A stretch of 64,000 nucleotides of DNA from Microvirga terricola (GCF_011777495.1 NZ_JAATJS010000001.1:248001-312000); one strand, 5' to 3'; positions 1-9,552 are shown, numbered from the stretch's first letter. Program-made: numbers and translations. The notes: generated by a model from the letters alone, not told the origin.

Positions 1-159
1 GACCTCGCGGGCGAGCAGCCGCAGCGGCAGGCCGATCATGCCGCTCTCGTGGCCGAGCATGCGCTCGATGGCGAGATGCGTCTTGCCGGTATTGGTGGGG
101 CCGAGCACGGCCGTCACGCCGCGCGCGCGCATTTGCGGGAGAAGAGAACGACGGGCCAT
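1..159 (-). CDS. SUV3-like ATP-dependent helicase, N-terminal fragment
   Basis: Only the first 53 codons lie in the window; the gene runs off the left edge. The protein starts MARRSLLPQMRARG and continues with a Walker A loop, GPTNTGKTH, at about residues 20-28, then LPLRLLAREV, which matches the start of the mitochondrial-SUV3-like helicases of alphaproteobacteria (ATP-driven RNA/DNA unwinding, cytoplasmic). Known context supports this: in Hyphomicrobiales this helicase gene commonly lies close to rpmB and a DUF3108 gene, as here. The ATG at 157-159 is the first good start; there is no strong Shine-Dalgarno sequence in front of it. Family is fairly sure, substrate is not. Confidence 0.8.
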   Translation of the reverse strand, partial: MARRSLLPQMRARGVTAVLGPTNTGKTHLAIERMLGHESGMIGLPLRLLAREV

Positions 160-331
160 ATCGGAGGTAGCGGATATCCCGGTGAAAACTTCGAGAGGCC
201 CTTTGGCCCGGTTCGGGCGCAAGCGGCGTTTCTCACATGACAGGCGGCGCATCAGGCAACCGACTATCGGCTAGCCCCTTATATGGGGGTTTAGTGGCGC
301 TGCGCTACAGCCGCGTGACGGGGTGCCTCGC

Positions 332-1177
332 TTATTGCGCCGCACCGGCCTTCACGACATCGCCAGGGGCGAGAGGCCCGCCTTTGGCCGCGCCGTCAAT
401 CGCCCAGTTCGAGGCGACGACCAGGCTCATGCCGATCATGGTGCGCACCGCGATCCGCACCGGAACGAGCACCTTCGCCCCCTCGACCGGCGCGAGCCAG
501 ACCGACATGTCCTTGTTCTCCTCCATGAATTTCGTGGAGGGCCGCAGCGCCCGGTGGCCGGAAATGGCGACATAGCGGGCGTTGCAGACGATGACCGGCC
601 CCTTGTAGCCCGGCAGGTCGGCCTTCTTGGTCTCGGCGTAGCTCAAAACCACGTCGAAGCGGGCCGCACCGTCAAAAACAGGGATGGTGCGGTTGCAATT
701 GGCCGCATCGGTGAGGCTGCCGGTGGCGAGCGCGGGCATCAGAAGGGCGCTGACGGGATCGACGACGCCTTTCTTGTGATCCTCCTTCACCGGCACGCGG
801 TCAGGCTTCTCGTCGATGGGAGGCACGATCTCGACGGCGGCCACGTTGCCGTTGTCCAGGCCCATCCGCACGGTGCGCTGGTCGCTGGAGGAGCGGGAGG
901 TCACGGCGAAGGTCGCCGGCTGCGGCTGCGGCCCGAGGATCGCGCCGGAGGCGGTTGCCGCGCCCTTGCCGCCGGTCAGCATCTTGGCAAGGCCTGAGAG
1001 CTTCACCCCCGCCTGCATCTTGTATTTCGGCCCGTCGAAGGTCGAGGACAGGTCGGCCTTGCCCAGTGGCAAGCCCGCGAGGCTGATGTCGTAATCGGCC
1101 TTGAGCGTCTGCGCATGGGCGGGCAAGCCGACGCCGACAAGGGCCAGAGTCATGAGGGCTGAGGCGATGAGGCGCAT
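332..1177 (-). CDS. DUF3108 domain-containing exported protein
   Basis: A 281-residue protein with a cleavable signal peptide (charged start MRLIAS, hydrophobic stretch to about residue 20, cleavage likely after AHA at 22), so it is exported to the periplasm. The rest is a mostly beta-rich domain recognised as DUF3108, including the ADYDISLAGLPLGKA opening typical of that family. No catalytic motif is visible and the function is unknown. It is divergent from rpmB across 232 bp and lies downstream of the helicase gene start, an arrangement conserved in Hyphomicrobiales. Family assignment is confident; the role is open. Confidence 0.85.
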   Translation of the reverse strand: MRLIASALMTLALVGVGLPAHAQTLKADYDISLAGLPLGKADLSSTFDGPKYKMQAGVKLSGLAKMLTGGKGAATASGAILGPQPQPATFAVTSRSSSDQRTVRMGLDNGNVAAVEIVPPIDEKPDRVPVKEDHKKGVVDPVSALLMPALATGSLTDAANCNRTIPVFDGAARFDVVLSYAETKKADLPGYKGPVIVCNARYVAISGHRALRPSTKFMEENKDMSVWLAPVEGAKVLVPVRIAVRTMIGMSLVVASNWAIDGAAKGGPLAPGDVVKAGAAQ

Positions 1178-1276
1178 GAGAGGATTCCGGAAGTCTATCT
1201 CATTACATCACATGCGAATCCGAATAAATCGTGACCGCTGGGCTGCAAAAAGTCAGGCTCAAGCCGCGAGCTATTC

Positions 1277-1306
1277 TTGACGCGGGGTCCGGTTTCGGCC
1301 TATAGC
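1277..1306 (+). promoter_or_regulatory. Predicted housekeeping promoter of rpmB
   Basis: A -35 box TTGACG (1277-1282), an 18-bp spacer and a -10 box TATAGC (1301-1306) stand about 100 bp before the rpmB start. This fits the housekeeping sigma consensus of alphaproteobacteria well. The remaining leader of about 95 nt has no obvious regulatory fold. Confidence 0.65.
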
Positions 1307-1409
1307 CTCGCACCTTCCAAGGACTTCTGGTGTCCGGCGGCGTGGGATCTGCGTTTAAAGCAAACCCACGAGTTCGAGCCGACGCCTTGTAGATTATAGG
1401 ATTGAACCC

Positions 1410-1700
1410 ATGTCGCGCCGTTGCGAACTGACCGGCAAGGCCGTGCTGAGTGGCCACCTCGTGAGCCACTCGAACCGCAAGACGAAGCGGAAGTTCCTGC
1501 CGAACCTCTGCAACGTCACGCTGCAATCCGACACGCTCCAGCGCTCCGTGCGCCTGCGTGTCTCCGCCAATGCGCTCCGCTCGGTCGAGCACCGCGGCGG
1601 CCTCGATGCCTTCCTCGCCAAGGCGAGCGACACCGAGCTGTCGTCGAACGCCCGCACGATCAAGCGCGAGATCGAGAAGAAGCTCGCCGCCGCGAGCTAA
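1410..1700 (+). CDS. rpmB: 50S ribosomal protein L28
   Basis: A 96-residue, very basic protein beginning [16 protein letters not shown], the L28 signature, followed by the [13 protein letters not shown] segment that contacts 23S rRNA. The C-terminal extension ([13 protein letters not shown] onward) gives the longer form usual in alphaproteobacteria. It is a single-gene unit: a good promoter stands upstream (1277-1306) and a strong terminator follows (1731-1760). Start codon is ATG. Essential component of the large ribosomal subunit. Confidence 0.97.
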   Translation: MSRRCELTGKAVLSGHLVSHSNRKTKRKFLPNLCNVTLQSDTLQRSVRLRVSANALRSVEHRGGLDAFLAKASDTELSSNARTIKREIEKKLAAAS

Positions 1701-1730
1701 TTCCTCTCTCCCTGCAAGACGTTACGCAGC

Positions 1731-1760
1731 GGGCGGCCTTAACAGCCGCCCGTTTCGCGT
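1731..1760 (+). terminator. Rho-independent terminator after rpmB
   Basis: A perfect 7-bp stem GGGCGGC / GCCGCCC (1731-1737 and 1745-1751) with a CTTAACA loop is followed by the T-rich tail GTTTCGCGTTT. It sits 30 nt after the rpmB stop and before the yhhQ start. Confidence 0.8.
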
Positions 1761-1782
1761 TTGACCTTAGGGAATGCACCCC

Positions 1783-2412
1783 ATGACCGCTCTGGACCGT
1801 CGTGATTTCGCCATCGCACTTGCCGCCATGACGGTGGTGGTGCTGTCGTCGAATATCCTGGTCCAGTATCCGTTTCATGCCTGGGGCCTGCAGGATTATT
1901 TCACCTGGGGCGCTTTCACCTATCCATTCGCGTTCCTGGTGACGGAACTCGCCAACCGGCGCTTCGGCCCTCAAGGGGCCCGCCGGGTCGTCTATGTCGG
2001 CTTCATCCTGGCCGTCGTCCTGTCCGTCATTCTGGCAACGCCGCGCATCGCCATTGCCTCGGGCAGCGCCTTCCTGACCGCTCAGTTGCTCGACATCGCC
2101 ATCTTCTCGCGCCTGCGCGAAAAGGCGTGGTGGCTGCCGCCGTTTGCCTCCTCGACGATCTCGGCGGCCGTCGACACCATGATCTTTTTCTCCTTCGCCT
2201 TCTATTGCGGCCTCATTCCGGGCACCGAGCACACCATCGATGGCCTGCTCGGCCGCGTCGGAATCGTGGAGGAATGCCTGGCGCTGCCGTGGGTCACGCT
2301 GGCGATTGCCGATTACGGCGTGAAGCTGACCCTCTCCGCCTTCTCGATCCTGCCCTATGGCGCGATGCTGCGGGTCATCAACCCGGTCCTGGTCCAGCGT
2401 CGGGCGGCCTAA
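1783..2412 (+). CDS. Queuosine precursor transporter (YhhQ/VUT family)
   Basis: An integral membrane protein of 209 residues with about six hydrophobic segments (for example around residues 9-28, 70-90 and 120-145). Sequences such as FTWGAFTYPFAFLVTELANR and the SSTISAAVDTMIFFS stretch are characteristic of the VUT/YhhQ family, which imports the queuosine precursors preQ0/preQ1 used for tRNA wobble-base modification. The ATG at 1783 is preferred over that at 1774 because an AGGGA element ends about 9 nt before it but abuts the earlier ATG. No preQ1 riboswitch was recognised in the short leader. Convergent with the next gene. Confidence 0.88.
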   Translation: MTALDRRDFAIALAAMTVVVLSSNILVQYPFHAWGLQDYFTWGAFTYPFAFLVTELANRRFGPQGARRVVYVGFILAVVLSVILATPRIAIASGSAFLTAQLLDIAIFSRLREKAWWLPPFASSTISAAVDTMIFFSFAFYCGLIPGTEHTIDGLLGRVGIVEECLALPWVTLAIADYGVKLTLSAFSILPYGAMLRVINPVLVQRRAA

Positions 2413-2420
2413 GGCCACCT

Positions 2421-3455
2421 TCAAGCAACGAGCGCGAATTCCAGCAGCAGCGTGCGCTGAAACCGGCTGAAATTGTCATCCGAGATCAGCGTCAGCACCG
2501 TCTCGCCCGCCTCCTGATGGACCGCGAGCCCTTCCATGTTGTCGATCTGATGGGATGAATCGCTCTCGAAGATGACGGCACCGTCCACTATCGCATCCGG
2601 CTTGATGGCATCCGCCGCAACGCGCCGGATGCGAATTCGAAAACCTTCGAAGATCGAGAACTGCCGCTCCAGCAAAAGCATCTCGCCGCTCGGCAGAAAA
2701 GCAAGATCGCTGATGTCGTATCCGTACGAGCGCCGGACGGAGAAGGCTCCCGTGCGCGGACCGGTGACGATGAAGCCGCGCGTCGGTTCCTCGAGCCCGC
2801 CTGAGCGCTCGGCTATCGTCACCACTGCGCCGGCGAGCGGCGAGCGCGACGGGGCGACGCCGATGGCCTCCAGACTCCGGTTATTTGGAAGATTCTTGAT
2901 CTCTCCCCGGATCGTCTCAGGCAGCGTCACGAGGCTGCCCCTCGCCGCCATGCCGGAGGTACCCCAGCCAAAGCGCATGATCGCGTGCTTGCGCTCGATG
3001 CCCACATAGGCAACGCCATTGTCGATGGCGAGGCTCTCCGTATCGTAATAGCCCGTTCTGCCGAGTGGTCGCCCATCTTCATGCAGCAGGGGCGCGAGCT
3101 TCGCTTCCGTGAGCCCCGAGAGGCGGCCATCGGACGTCTTCACGCGTGCGGTCAGCCATTGGGCGTTGTCGGCGACGGAAACGATCCGCGCGCCATCGGG
3201 TGAGCGCCACAGGGCGGAGAAGCCGCCGAAGCGGCTATCGGGCGAGCGCAGGTCGAGTCCGCCGCGAAAGAGAAGATTGCCGAACCGACTGCGGCCCGGA
3301 TCGGTCGAGGACAGATGGTCAATTGGCTTTGCCGTCACTTCGATCGACGTAGTCGCAGCAGCCGCGCGAGGGCGCGCGAATGTGCGTTCGGCAAAGACCG
3401 CCGCGGCGGCGGTCGCCCCGCCGCCGATCAGAAACAAACGCCGATTGGGTCTCAT
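2421..3455 (-). CDS. Esterase-like-activity-of-phytase family protein, Tat-exported
   Basis: A 344-residue protein whose N-terminus carries a twin arginine followed by a hydrophobic stretch (NRRLFLIGGGATAAAAVFAE), suggesting folded export by Tat. The body is a beta-propeller-like domain with the GGFSALWRSPDG, YDTESLAIDNG and NNRSLEAIGV motifs typical of the family first named from an esterase activity of a phytase (PF13449). True substrate unknown. It is transcribed in the same direction as cobS and cobT and follows cobT by about 70 bp, so it may be read through from them, a common neighbourhood in this order. Confidence 0.83.
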   Translation of the reverse strand: MRPNRRLFLIGGGATAAAAVFAERTFARPRAAAATTSIEVTAKPIDHLSSTDPGRSRFGNLLFRGGLDLRSPDSRFGGFSALWRSPDGARIVSVADNAQWLTARVKTSDGRLSGLTEAKLAPLLHEDGRPLGRTGYYDTESLAIDNGVAYVGIERKHAIMRFGWGTSGMAARGSLVTLPETIRGEIKNLPNNRSLEAIGVAPSRSPLAGAVVTIAERSGGLEEPTRGFIVTGPRTGAFSVRRSYGYDISDLAFLPSGEMLLLERQFSIFEGFRIRIRRVAADAIKPDAIVDGAVIFESDSSHQIDNMEGLAVHQEAGETVLTLISDDNFSRFQRTLLLEFALVA

Positions 3456-3524
3456 GCACCGATCCCGCCGACCTGTCTCACATCAAAACAGGTTGCTGCG
3501 GTGATAGGGCGCCCGCAAGCGCGA

Positions 3525-5414
3525 TCAAGCAACGCGACGGCGCGGGGCGCGCGAGGGCAGCGGCGGGTTCTCCTCGAAAAGCTCCGCGAGCTTTTCCGTC
3601 ATCACGCCGCCGAGCTCTTCCGCATCGACGATGGTGACCGCGCGGCGATAGTAGCGCGTCACGTCGTGACCGATGCCGATGGCGATGAGTTCGACCGGTG
3701 AGCGGGTTTCGATCTCGTCGATGATGAAGCGCAGATGCCGTTCGAGATAGTTGCCCGGATTGACCGAGAGCGTCGAATCATCGACCGGCGCGCCATCGGA
3801 AATCACCATGAGGATGCGCCGCTGCTCAGGACGCCCGAGAAGGCGCTTGTGCGCCCAATCCAACGCCTCGCCGTCGATGTTTTCCTTCAGCAGCCCCTCG
3901 CGCATCATCAGCCCGAGGTTTTTGCGCGCACGCCGCCACGGAGCGTCCGCCGACTTGTAGACGATGTGGCGCAGATCGTTGAGGCGGCCGGGATTGGCGG
4001 GCTTGCCGCTCTGGAGCCACAGCTCGCGCGATTGTCCGCCTTTCCAGGCCCGCGTGGTGAAGCCGAGAATTTCGACCTTCACGCCGCAGCGCTCCAGCGT
4101 GCGCGCGAGAATGTCGGCGCAGGTGGCGGCAACCGTAATCGGACGGCCGCGCATGGAGCCCGAATTGTCGAGAAGCAGCGTCACCACCGTGTCGCGGAAA
4201 TTGGTGTCCTGTTCGTGCTTGAACGTGAGCGGCTGGAACGGGTCCATGACGACGCGCGGCAGGCGCGCCGGGTCGAGGGTGCCCTCTTCCAGGTCGAACT
4301 CCCATGCGCGGTTCTGCTGCGCCAGCAGACGACGCTGCAAGCGGTTCGCTAAGCGGCCGACGACGCCCTGCAAATGCGCGAGCTGCTTGTCGAGATAGGC
4401 GCGCAGGCGGCCCAACTCATCCGCATCGCAGAGATCTTCCGCGTGGACGACCTCGTCGAACTTGTGCGTGAAGGCCTTGTAGTCGGGCCCACGCGCTTCG
4501 TTGGAGCGCGACGGCGGACGCCAAGCTTCGCCGGCTTCGTCCGCATTAGCCTCGTCAGCCTCGTCGGGCATTTCGCCGGAGGGGCCATCGGCCTCCTCGG
4601 ACATGCCCTCTTCCATCTCGTCGGTCGAATCCTCGCCGGCCTCGACCTGAGCCTGGTCGCCTTCCGCTTCCTGGCCTGTTTCGCCTTCAGCCTGCTGCTG
4701 ATCCTGCTGGGATTCGTTTTCTTCCTCGTTCTCCTCTTCCTCCTCGCTGAAGGCGGCTTCGTCCGCCATGTCGAGAGAAGAGAGAATGTCGCGGATACCA
4801 CGAGCGAAATCGCGCTGGCTTTCGATGTTCTTCAAAAGGCTGTCGAGATCGTGTCCCGCGCGGTCTTCAATGAAATCGCGCCAGAGATCGACGATTTTGG
4901 TCGCCGCCGCCGGCGGCTTCTGGCCAGTCAGACGCTCGCGCACCATCAACGCCACCGCATCCTCGAGCGGCGCGTCAGCGCGGTCGGTAACCTGTTCGTA
5001 GCGGCCGCCACGATGATAGCGGTCTTCCAGCATCGCGGAGATGTTGGTGGCGACGCCGCTCATGCGGCGCGAGCCGATGGATTCGACGCGCGCCTGCTCG
5101 ACTGCATCGAAAACCGCGCGCGCGGCCTGACCTTCCGGTGCGAGGCGGCGATGAAGCGCCGTGTCATGGCAGGCCAAACGCAAAGCCATGGAATCCGCAT
5201 TGCCGCGCAGGATCGCCACATCCTGCGGCGTCAGCCGCCGCGGTGGTTCCGGCAAACGGGCCTTGTCGCCCATGAGCGCCGGGCGGTCGGAGGCGAAGGT
5301 GACTTCCAGGTCCTGCTTGCGCGCAATCGCCTTCATGCAGCCGGCGATGGAGCGCTTCAGCGGCTCCGCCGGCGCTTCCTTCTTCTCACCTGGCTTGCGG
5401 TTCGAGATGGACAT
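3525..5414 (-). CDS. cobT: Cobaltochelatase subunit CobT
   Basis: The 629-residue CobT subunit of the aerobic cobaltochelatase (CobNST), which with CobS forms the ATP-driven chaperone that helps CobN insert cobalt into hydrogenobyrinate a,c-diamide. Layout: N-terminal helical region (1-215), a very acidic Glu/Asp/Gln-rich linker (about 219-297), then a von Willebrand A-like domain whose metal-binding DNSGS (D416, S418, S420) is intact. Length is usual for the family. It lies 110 bp after cobS; the gap holds a palindromic repeat (5432-5520). No other cobalamin gene is in the window. Confidence 0.96.
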   Translation of the reverse strand: MSISNRKPGEKKEAPAEPLKRSIAGCMKAIARKQDLEVTFASDRPALMGDKARLPEPPRRLTPQDVAILRGNADSMALRLACHDTALHRRLAPEGQAARAVFDAVEQARVESIGSRRMSGVATNISAMLEDRYHRGGRYEQVTDRADAPLEDAVALMVRERLTGQKPPAAATKIVDLWRDFIEDRAGHDLDSLLKNIESQRDFARGIRDILSSLDMADEAAFSEEEEENEEENESQQDQQQAEGETGQEAEGDQAQVEAGEDSTDEMEEGMSEEADGPSGEMPDEADEANADEAGEAWRPPSRSNEARGPDYKAFTHKFDEVVHAEDLCDADELGRLRAYLDKQLAHLQGVVGRLANRLQRRLLAQQNRAWEFDLEEGTLDPARLPRVVMDPFQPLTFKHEQDTNFRDTVVTLLLDNSGSMRGRPITVAATCADILARTLERCGVKVEILGFTTRAWKGGQSRELWLQSGKPANPGRLNDLRHIVYKSADAPWRRARKNLGLMMREGLLKENIDGEALDWAHKRLLGRPEQRRILMVISDGAPVDDSTLSVNPGNYLERHLRFIIDEIETRSPVELIAIGIGHDVTRYYRRAVTIVDAEELGGVMTEKLAELFEENPPLPSRAPRRRVA

Positions 5415-5431
5415 GGCGACCTTTTTTCATC

Positions 5432-5520
5432 CGTCATCCCGGCCGAGGCGAAGCGCAGAGCCGGGATCGCTTACACCAGTACCGATCCCGGATCACATCG
5501 ACGATGCGTCCGGGATGACG
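5432..5520. repeat. Dispersed palindromic intergenic repeat, copy in the cobS-cobT gap
   Basis: An 89-bp element bounded by CGTCATCCCGG (5432-5442) and its exact inverse CCGGGATGACG (5510-5520), with inner GAGCCGGGATCG / CGATCCCGGATC pairing. It resembles the mobile palindromic repeats scattered between genes in many alphaproteobacterial genomes. It lies between cobS and cobT within one transcription unit and could form a large mRNA hairpin there. Confidence 0.75.
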
Positions 5521-5524
5521 AGAA

Positions 5525-6514
5525 TTACGACAGCGCGATATTCACGGCGCTCTCCGGCAACTCCTTGCCGAAGGAGCGCTGATAGAACTCAGCGACCAGC
5601 GCCCGCTCCAACTCGTCGCACTTGTTGAGGAAGGTGACGCGGAATGAAAAGCCCGTGTCGCCGAAGATCTCGGCGTTCTCAGCCCAGGTGATCACCGTGC
5701 GCGGGCTCATGACGGTCGAGAGATCGCCGTTCATGAAGGCGCTGCGGGTAAGATCCGCCACGCGCACCATCTTGTTGACGATATCGCGCCCTTCCGTGCT
5801 GTCCTGATAATGCTTCGCCTTGGAGAGGACGATGTCCACTTCCTTGTCGTGCGGCAGATAGTTGAGCGTCGTCACGATGGACCAGCGGTCCATCTGGCCC
5901 TGGTTGATCTGCTGCGTACCGTGATAAAGGCCCGAGGTGTCACCGAGACCGACCGTGTTGGCGGTCGCGAACAGGCGGAATGCGGGGTGAGGGCGAATAA
6001 CCCGCTTCTGGTCGAGAAGCGTGAGCTTGCCCGACTGCTCCAGCACGCGCTGGATCACGAACATCACGTCCGGACGGCCCGCATCGTACTCATCAAACAC
6101 GAGCGCCACATTGTGCTGCAGCGCCCAGGGGAGAATGCCGTCCTGGAACGCGGTGACCTGCTTGCCTTCCTGGAGCACGATGGCGTCCTTGCCGACGAGG
6201 TCGATACGCGAGACGTGGCTGTCGAGGTTCACGCGCACGCACGGCCAGTTGAGGCGCGCAGCGACCTGCTCGATATGGGTCGACTTACCCGTGCCGTGAT
6301 AGCCGGTGATCATGACGCGGCGGTTGCGGGCGAAGCCTGCGAGAATGGCGAGCGTCGTCTCCCGGTCAAACAGATAATCGGGGTCGAGATCCGGCACATG
6401 CTCCTCGGCTTGCGAGAAGGCAGGAACTTCAAGATCCGAATCGATGCCGAAGACCTGTCGCACCGACACTTTCATGTCGGGCATTTGGGTCGTGGTGTCG
6501 GTTTGTGCCGTCAT
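5525..6514 (-). CDS. cobS: Cobaltochelatase AAA+ ATPase subunit CobS
   Basis: A 329-residue AAA+ ATPase with Walker A GYHGTGKS (71-78) and Walker [10 protein letters not shown] (138-146), matching CobS of the aerobic cobalamin pathway. It assembles with CobT into a ring that powers cobalt insertion by CobN. The N-terminus [18 protein letters not shown] is the usual CobS signature and precedes the AAA+ fold. It is followed on the same strand by cobT, and a J-domain protein gene lies upstream, an order conserved in Hyphomicrobiales. Full length. Confidence 0.96.
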   Translation of the reverse strand: MTAQTDTTTQMPDMKVSVRQVFGIDSDLEVPAFSQAEEHVPDLDPDYLFDRETTLAILAGFARNRRVMITGYHGTGKSTHIEQVAARLNWPCVRVNLDSHVSRIDLVGKDAIVLQEGKQVTAFQDGILPWALQHNVALVFDEYDAGRPDVMFVIQRVLEQSGKLTLLDQKRVIRPHPAFRLFATANTVGLGDTSGLYHGTQQINQGQMDRWSIVTTLNYLPHDKEVDIVLSKAKHYQDSTEGRDIVNKMVRVADLTRSAFMNGDLSTVMSPRTVITWAENAEIFGDTGFSFRVTFLNKCDELERALVAEFYQRSFGKELPESAVNIALS

Positions 6515-6641
6515 AGGGGCCTCTCGATCGGATTGTAAAAACGCTTCGTTTGCGGGTGATGGATTGTCGGCTTCTTACCGCTCAAGGCGGCAGGGCGCAA
6601 TTTCCTATGTGCTTGGCAGGGTTGCATCGGAATGCCCTGTC

Positions 6642-7265
6642 TCAGCACAAACCGGCTGCTTTGAGGGCATCATGCGCCTTGATGATGTCTCGCAGCCGCT
6701 CCTCGAAGGAGCGGTCGCCGCCATTGGCGTCCGGGTGAAAGCGCTTCACCAGCGTCTTGTATTGGGCCTTGATCGCCGGCCCATCGGCCGTCTCGTCGAG
6801 CCCCAGAATATCGAGGGCGCGCCGGAGCTGGCCGGTATAGCGCGGCTTTTTGGGCTCGGCGGGCGCCCGGCGCTGGCGGGCCTGCCGGAAATCCTCGCCG
6901 TTCAAAACGCCGAGCGGGTCGACATAAGCCCAATCCCGCTCGCCGTTGGCCCCGCCTTCGGCCTTGGCCGCGGAATTCACGCCCATGGCCCAGGTCGGGC
7001 GGTGGCCGATGATGGCGTCCTTCTGATACGCGGCGACCGCATTATCCGACATGCCGGCGAAATAATTGTACGAGGCGTTGTATTCCCGCACATGGGTGAG
7101 GCAGAAGCGCCAATACTGCCCCTCGGCATCCCGCCCCTTCGGCGCGCGATAAAGCCCCTCCGCCCGGCAGGAGGGGTGCTCGCAGACCGGTCCCTTCGTC
7201 TCGCGCGGCTCCTCGGCGGACGGCTTGATGCGGATGCGGTCGAAAAGAGGCGAATTGAGATCCAT
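6642..7265 (-). CDS. J-domain (DnaJ-like) co-chaperone with an N-terminal Cys cluster
   Basis: A 207-residue protein with its J domain at the C-terminus (about 147-204), including the invariant HPD at 177-179 that stimulates the DnaK ATPase. The N-terminal half has the cysteines C28, C33 and C55 (CEHPSC and FCLTH), which look like a metal site but lack a standard zinc-finger pattern. It lacks the Gly/Phe and central zinc regions of true DnaJ, so it is a specialised co-chaperone. It is divergent from bolA (89 bp) and upstream of cobS, a conserved trio; the client is unknown. Confidence 0.85.
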   Translation of the reverse strand: MDLNSPLFDRIRIKPSAEEPRETKGPVCEHPSCRAEGLYRAPKGRDAEGQYWRFCLTHVREYNASYNYFAGMSDNAVAAYQKDAIIGHRPTWAMGVNSAAKAEGGANGERDWAYVDPLGVLNGEDFRQARQRRAPAEPKKPRYTGQLRRALDILGLDETADGPAIKAQYKTLVKRFHPDANGGDRSFEERLRDIIKAHDALKAAGLC

Positions 7266-7354
7266 AACGATGCGATTATGAGTGGCTTGAAGGCCGGAGC
7301 CAAGGGCTCAGCGCTTTTCGCCGCAGATATGTTCAAAAAGGCTTACGAATCAGC

Positions 7355-7648
7355 ATGACCCTCGCCGCGTGGATCAGAGATGAACTTCAGGAGCGCCTGC
7401 ATCCGGTCGAACTCGTCGTTACGGACGAATCGGAGCAGCATCACGGCCATGTCGGCTGGCGTGAGGGCGGCGAAACCCATTTCCGGATTCATATCGTGTC
7501 GGACGCCTTCGCAGGCAAGAGCCGCGTCGAACGTCACCGCCTCGTGAATGAGACGCTGAAGGGCGCCTTCGCGAAGGGCCTTCACGCGCTCGCCATTGAG
7601 GCCCGCGCGACGGGCGAGCCCGATCCGCGCGGAAGCCGCCGAGGCTAA
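7355..7648 (+). CDS. BolA family protein
   Basis: A 97-residue protein with the BolA fold: the acceptor segment SEQHHGHVG, containing the conserved histidines used in iron-sulfur cluster binding with monothiol glutaredoxins, then the FAGKSRVERHRLVNETL helix. BolA proteins act with glutaredoxins in Fe-S cluster handling and iron sensing. The gene is divergent from the J-domain gene and convergent with the following thiolase gene (6 bp between stops). The ATG start and length agree with the family. Confidence 0.93.
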   Translation: MTLAAWIRDELQERLHPVELVVTDESEQHHGHVGWREGGETHFRIHIVSDAFAGKSRVERHRLVNETLKGAFAKGLHALAIEARATGEPDPRGSRRG

Positions 7649-7654
7649 AAGGGC

Positions 7655-8821
7655 CTACTTGATTCGCTCGAGCACACTGACGTAGTTCGCCACCGCCGCG
7701 CCACCCATGTTGAAGATGCCGCCGAGCACCGGGTTCTTGACCTGGATACCGCCGGCCTCCTCGCAGAGCTGCATGGCGGAGAGCGCGTGCATGGAGACGC
7801 CCGTCGCGCCGATGGGATGACCCTTGGCCTTCAAGCCGCCGGAGGGATTGACCGGCAGCCTGCCGTCGCGGCTAGTCCAGCCTTCCTTGACCGCGATAGC
7901 GCCCTGCCCTGCCGGGGTGAGCCCCATCGCCTCGTATTCGATGAGTTCGGCGATGGTGAAGCAATCATGGGTCTCGACGAAGGAGAGGTTGGTGAGCTGA
8001 ATGCCCGCCTGATCGAGCGCCCGTCGCCACGCTTCGGCGCAGCCTTCGAATTTCACGATGTCGCGTTTCGACATCGGCAGGAAATCCTGCGCATGGGCAG
8101 TCGCGCGGAAGGCGACCGCGCGCTTCATACGCAAGGCCGTTTCCGTGTCCGCAATGACCAGCGCTGCCGCGCCATCCGAGACGAGCGAACAGTCGGTGCG
8201 CTTCAAGGGCCCCGCGACGAAGGGATTCTTCTCGCTTTCCGCGCGGCAGAACTCGTAGCCGAGATCCTTGCGCATCTGCGCGAAAGGATTGTCGACACCG
8301 TTCTTGTGATTCTTGGCCGCAATCAGCGCCAGCGCGTCCGACTGATCGCCGTAGCGCTGGAAATAGAGACCCGCGATCTGGCCGAACACGCCGGCGAAAC
8401 CGCCCTTCGTGTCGCCATCCTCCGGCAGGTAGGAGGCCTTGAGCAAGATGTTGCCGATCTCCGGGCCCGGCGTCGTCGTCATCTGCTCGACGCCGACCAC
8501 CAGCACCGTCTTGGCGCGGCGCGCCTCGATGGTCTTGATGGCCTGATGCACCGCCGCCGACCCGGTCGCGCAGGCATTCTCGACCCGCGTCGCGGGCTTG
8601 AAGCGGAATTTATCGCTCGTCTGAAACACCAGCGAGGCCGTGAATTCCTGGGGCGAGAAGCCGCCGTTGAAATGGCCAAGCACTACTTCGTCGATGTCCT
8701 CAGGCCCCAGCCCCGCGTGATCGAGTGCCTCCTTCGTGACGCGGACGATCAGGCTCTCGACGGTCTCGCCGTCGAGCTTCCCGAAGGGCGTGTGGGCCCA
8801 GCCCACGATACAGGCCGTCAT
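7655..8821 (-). CDS. Thiolase family protein (acetyl-CoA acetyltransferase-like)
   Basis: A 388-residue thiolase. The nucleophilic cysteine lies in VENACATGSAA (C84) and the C-terminal active-site histidine in GHPIGATGVSMH; the ETHDCFTIAELI segment is typical of SCP2-thiolase-like enzymes rather than classic PhaA/FadA thiolases. Likely joins or cleaves acyl-CoA chains; substrate not predictable. I place the start at 8821, because GGGAGAA precedes that ATG by about 6 nt and the Rossmann-like MTACIVGW opening follows; a longer frame upstream adds nothing conserved. It stands alone, divergent from the LOG-family gene. Confidence 0.87.
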   Translation of the reverse strand: MTACIVGWAHTPFGKLDGETVESLIVRVTKEALDHAGLGPEDIDEVVLGHFNGGFSPQEFTASLVFQTSDKFRFKPATRVENACATGSAAVHQAIKTIEARRAKTVLVVGVEQMTTTPGPEIGNILLKASYLPEDGDTKGGFAGVFGQIAGLYFQRYGDQSDALALIAAKNHKNGVDNPFAQMRKDLGYEFCRAESEKNPFVAGPLKRTDCSLVSDGAAALVIADTETALRMKRAVAFRATAHAQDFLPMSKRDIVKFEGCAEAWRRALDQAGIQLTNLSFVETHDCFTIAELIEYEAMGLTPAGQGAIAVKEGWTSRDGRLPVNPSGGLKAKGHPIGATGVSMHALSAMQLCEEAGGIQVKNPVLGGIFNMGGAAVANYVSVLERIK

Positions 8822-8973
8822 CGGCGTTCTCCCATCCATGATGTGACATGAAAGATGGTCCCAAACCCGGAACGCGGCAAGCCGCCCCGGAAGCGCGATG
8901 TGCAAAGCTCATCGGACACCTTGTCTGTCTCTCGTGCTCGTGATCCATGGGAGGCAAATGAAAGGAATATCTG

Positions 8974-9552
8974 ATGCGCCTCGCCGTCTTCTGCGGATCG
9001 AATCCTGGCAATGACCCGATCTATCTCGACGCCGCACGAGACCTCGGGACCGCGATGGCGAAAGCGGGAATCGATCTTGTTTATGGCGGCGCATCCGTCG
9101 GACTGATGGGCGCTGTGGCCGATGCCGCGCTCGCGGCCGGCGGCCACGTGATCGGCGTCATGCCGCAGGCGCTCCTCGACAAGGAGATCGGCCATCGAGG
9201 CTTGAGCGATTTGCGGATCGTCGGCTCAATGCATGAGCGCAAGGCGCTGATTGCCGAACTGTCTGACGGCTTTATCGCGCTGCCCGGCGGGATCGGCACT
9301 TTTGAGGAGATTTTCGAGGTCTGGACCTGGGCGCAGCTCGGCTATCACAGGAAGCCCTGCGCGTTGTTCAACGCAGGTGGCTTTTACGACAAGCTGATCG
9401 GCTTCCTCGACGACGTGACATCAGAGGGGTTCGTCAAGGCGCCCCACCGCGCCATGCTGATCGTCGAGAAAGAGCCAGAGGCCATGATCCGGGCGGTTCA
9501 GGATTACGAACCGCCCGTCGTGATCAAATGGATCAAGACCGGCCAAGAATGA
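8974..9552 (+). CDS. LOG family protein (TIGR00730, nucleotide phosphoribohydrolase-like)
   Basis: A 192-residue Rossmann-fold protein with both LOG hallmarks: MHERK (86-90) and PGGIGTFEE (104-112, the PGGxGTxxE motif). Characterised members release the base from cytokinin riboside monophosphates or hydrolyse AMP and other nucleotides. An AAGGA Shine-Dalgarno stands 7 nt before the ATG. Full length and cytoplasmic. Bacterial members outside plant-associated species may serve nucleotide turnover rather than cytokinin making; the physiological substrate cannot be read from the sequence. Confidence 0.9.
   Translation: MRLAVFCGSNPGNDPIYLDAARDLGTAMAKAGIDLVYGGASVGLMGAVADAALAAGGHVIGVMPQALLDKEIGHRGLSDLRIVGSMHERKALIAELSDGFIALPGGIGTFEEIFEVWTWAQLGYHRKPCALFNAGGFYDKLIGFLDDVTSEGFVKAPHRAMLIVEKEPEAMIRAVQDYEPPVVIKWIKTGQE

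Noticed and set aside
1783..2412. preQ1 riboswitch controlling the queuosine-precursor transporter
   Set aside because: The leader is only about 80 nt and is occupied by the rpmB terminator; the preQ1 core sequence was not found.
4374..4760. Tandem repeat in cobT
   Set aside because: The GAA/TCC-rich stretch encodes the acidic linker usual for CobT and has no regular unit length.
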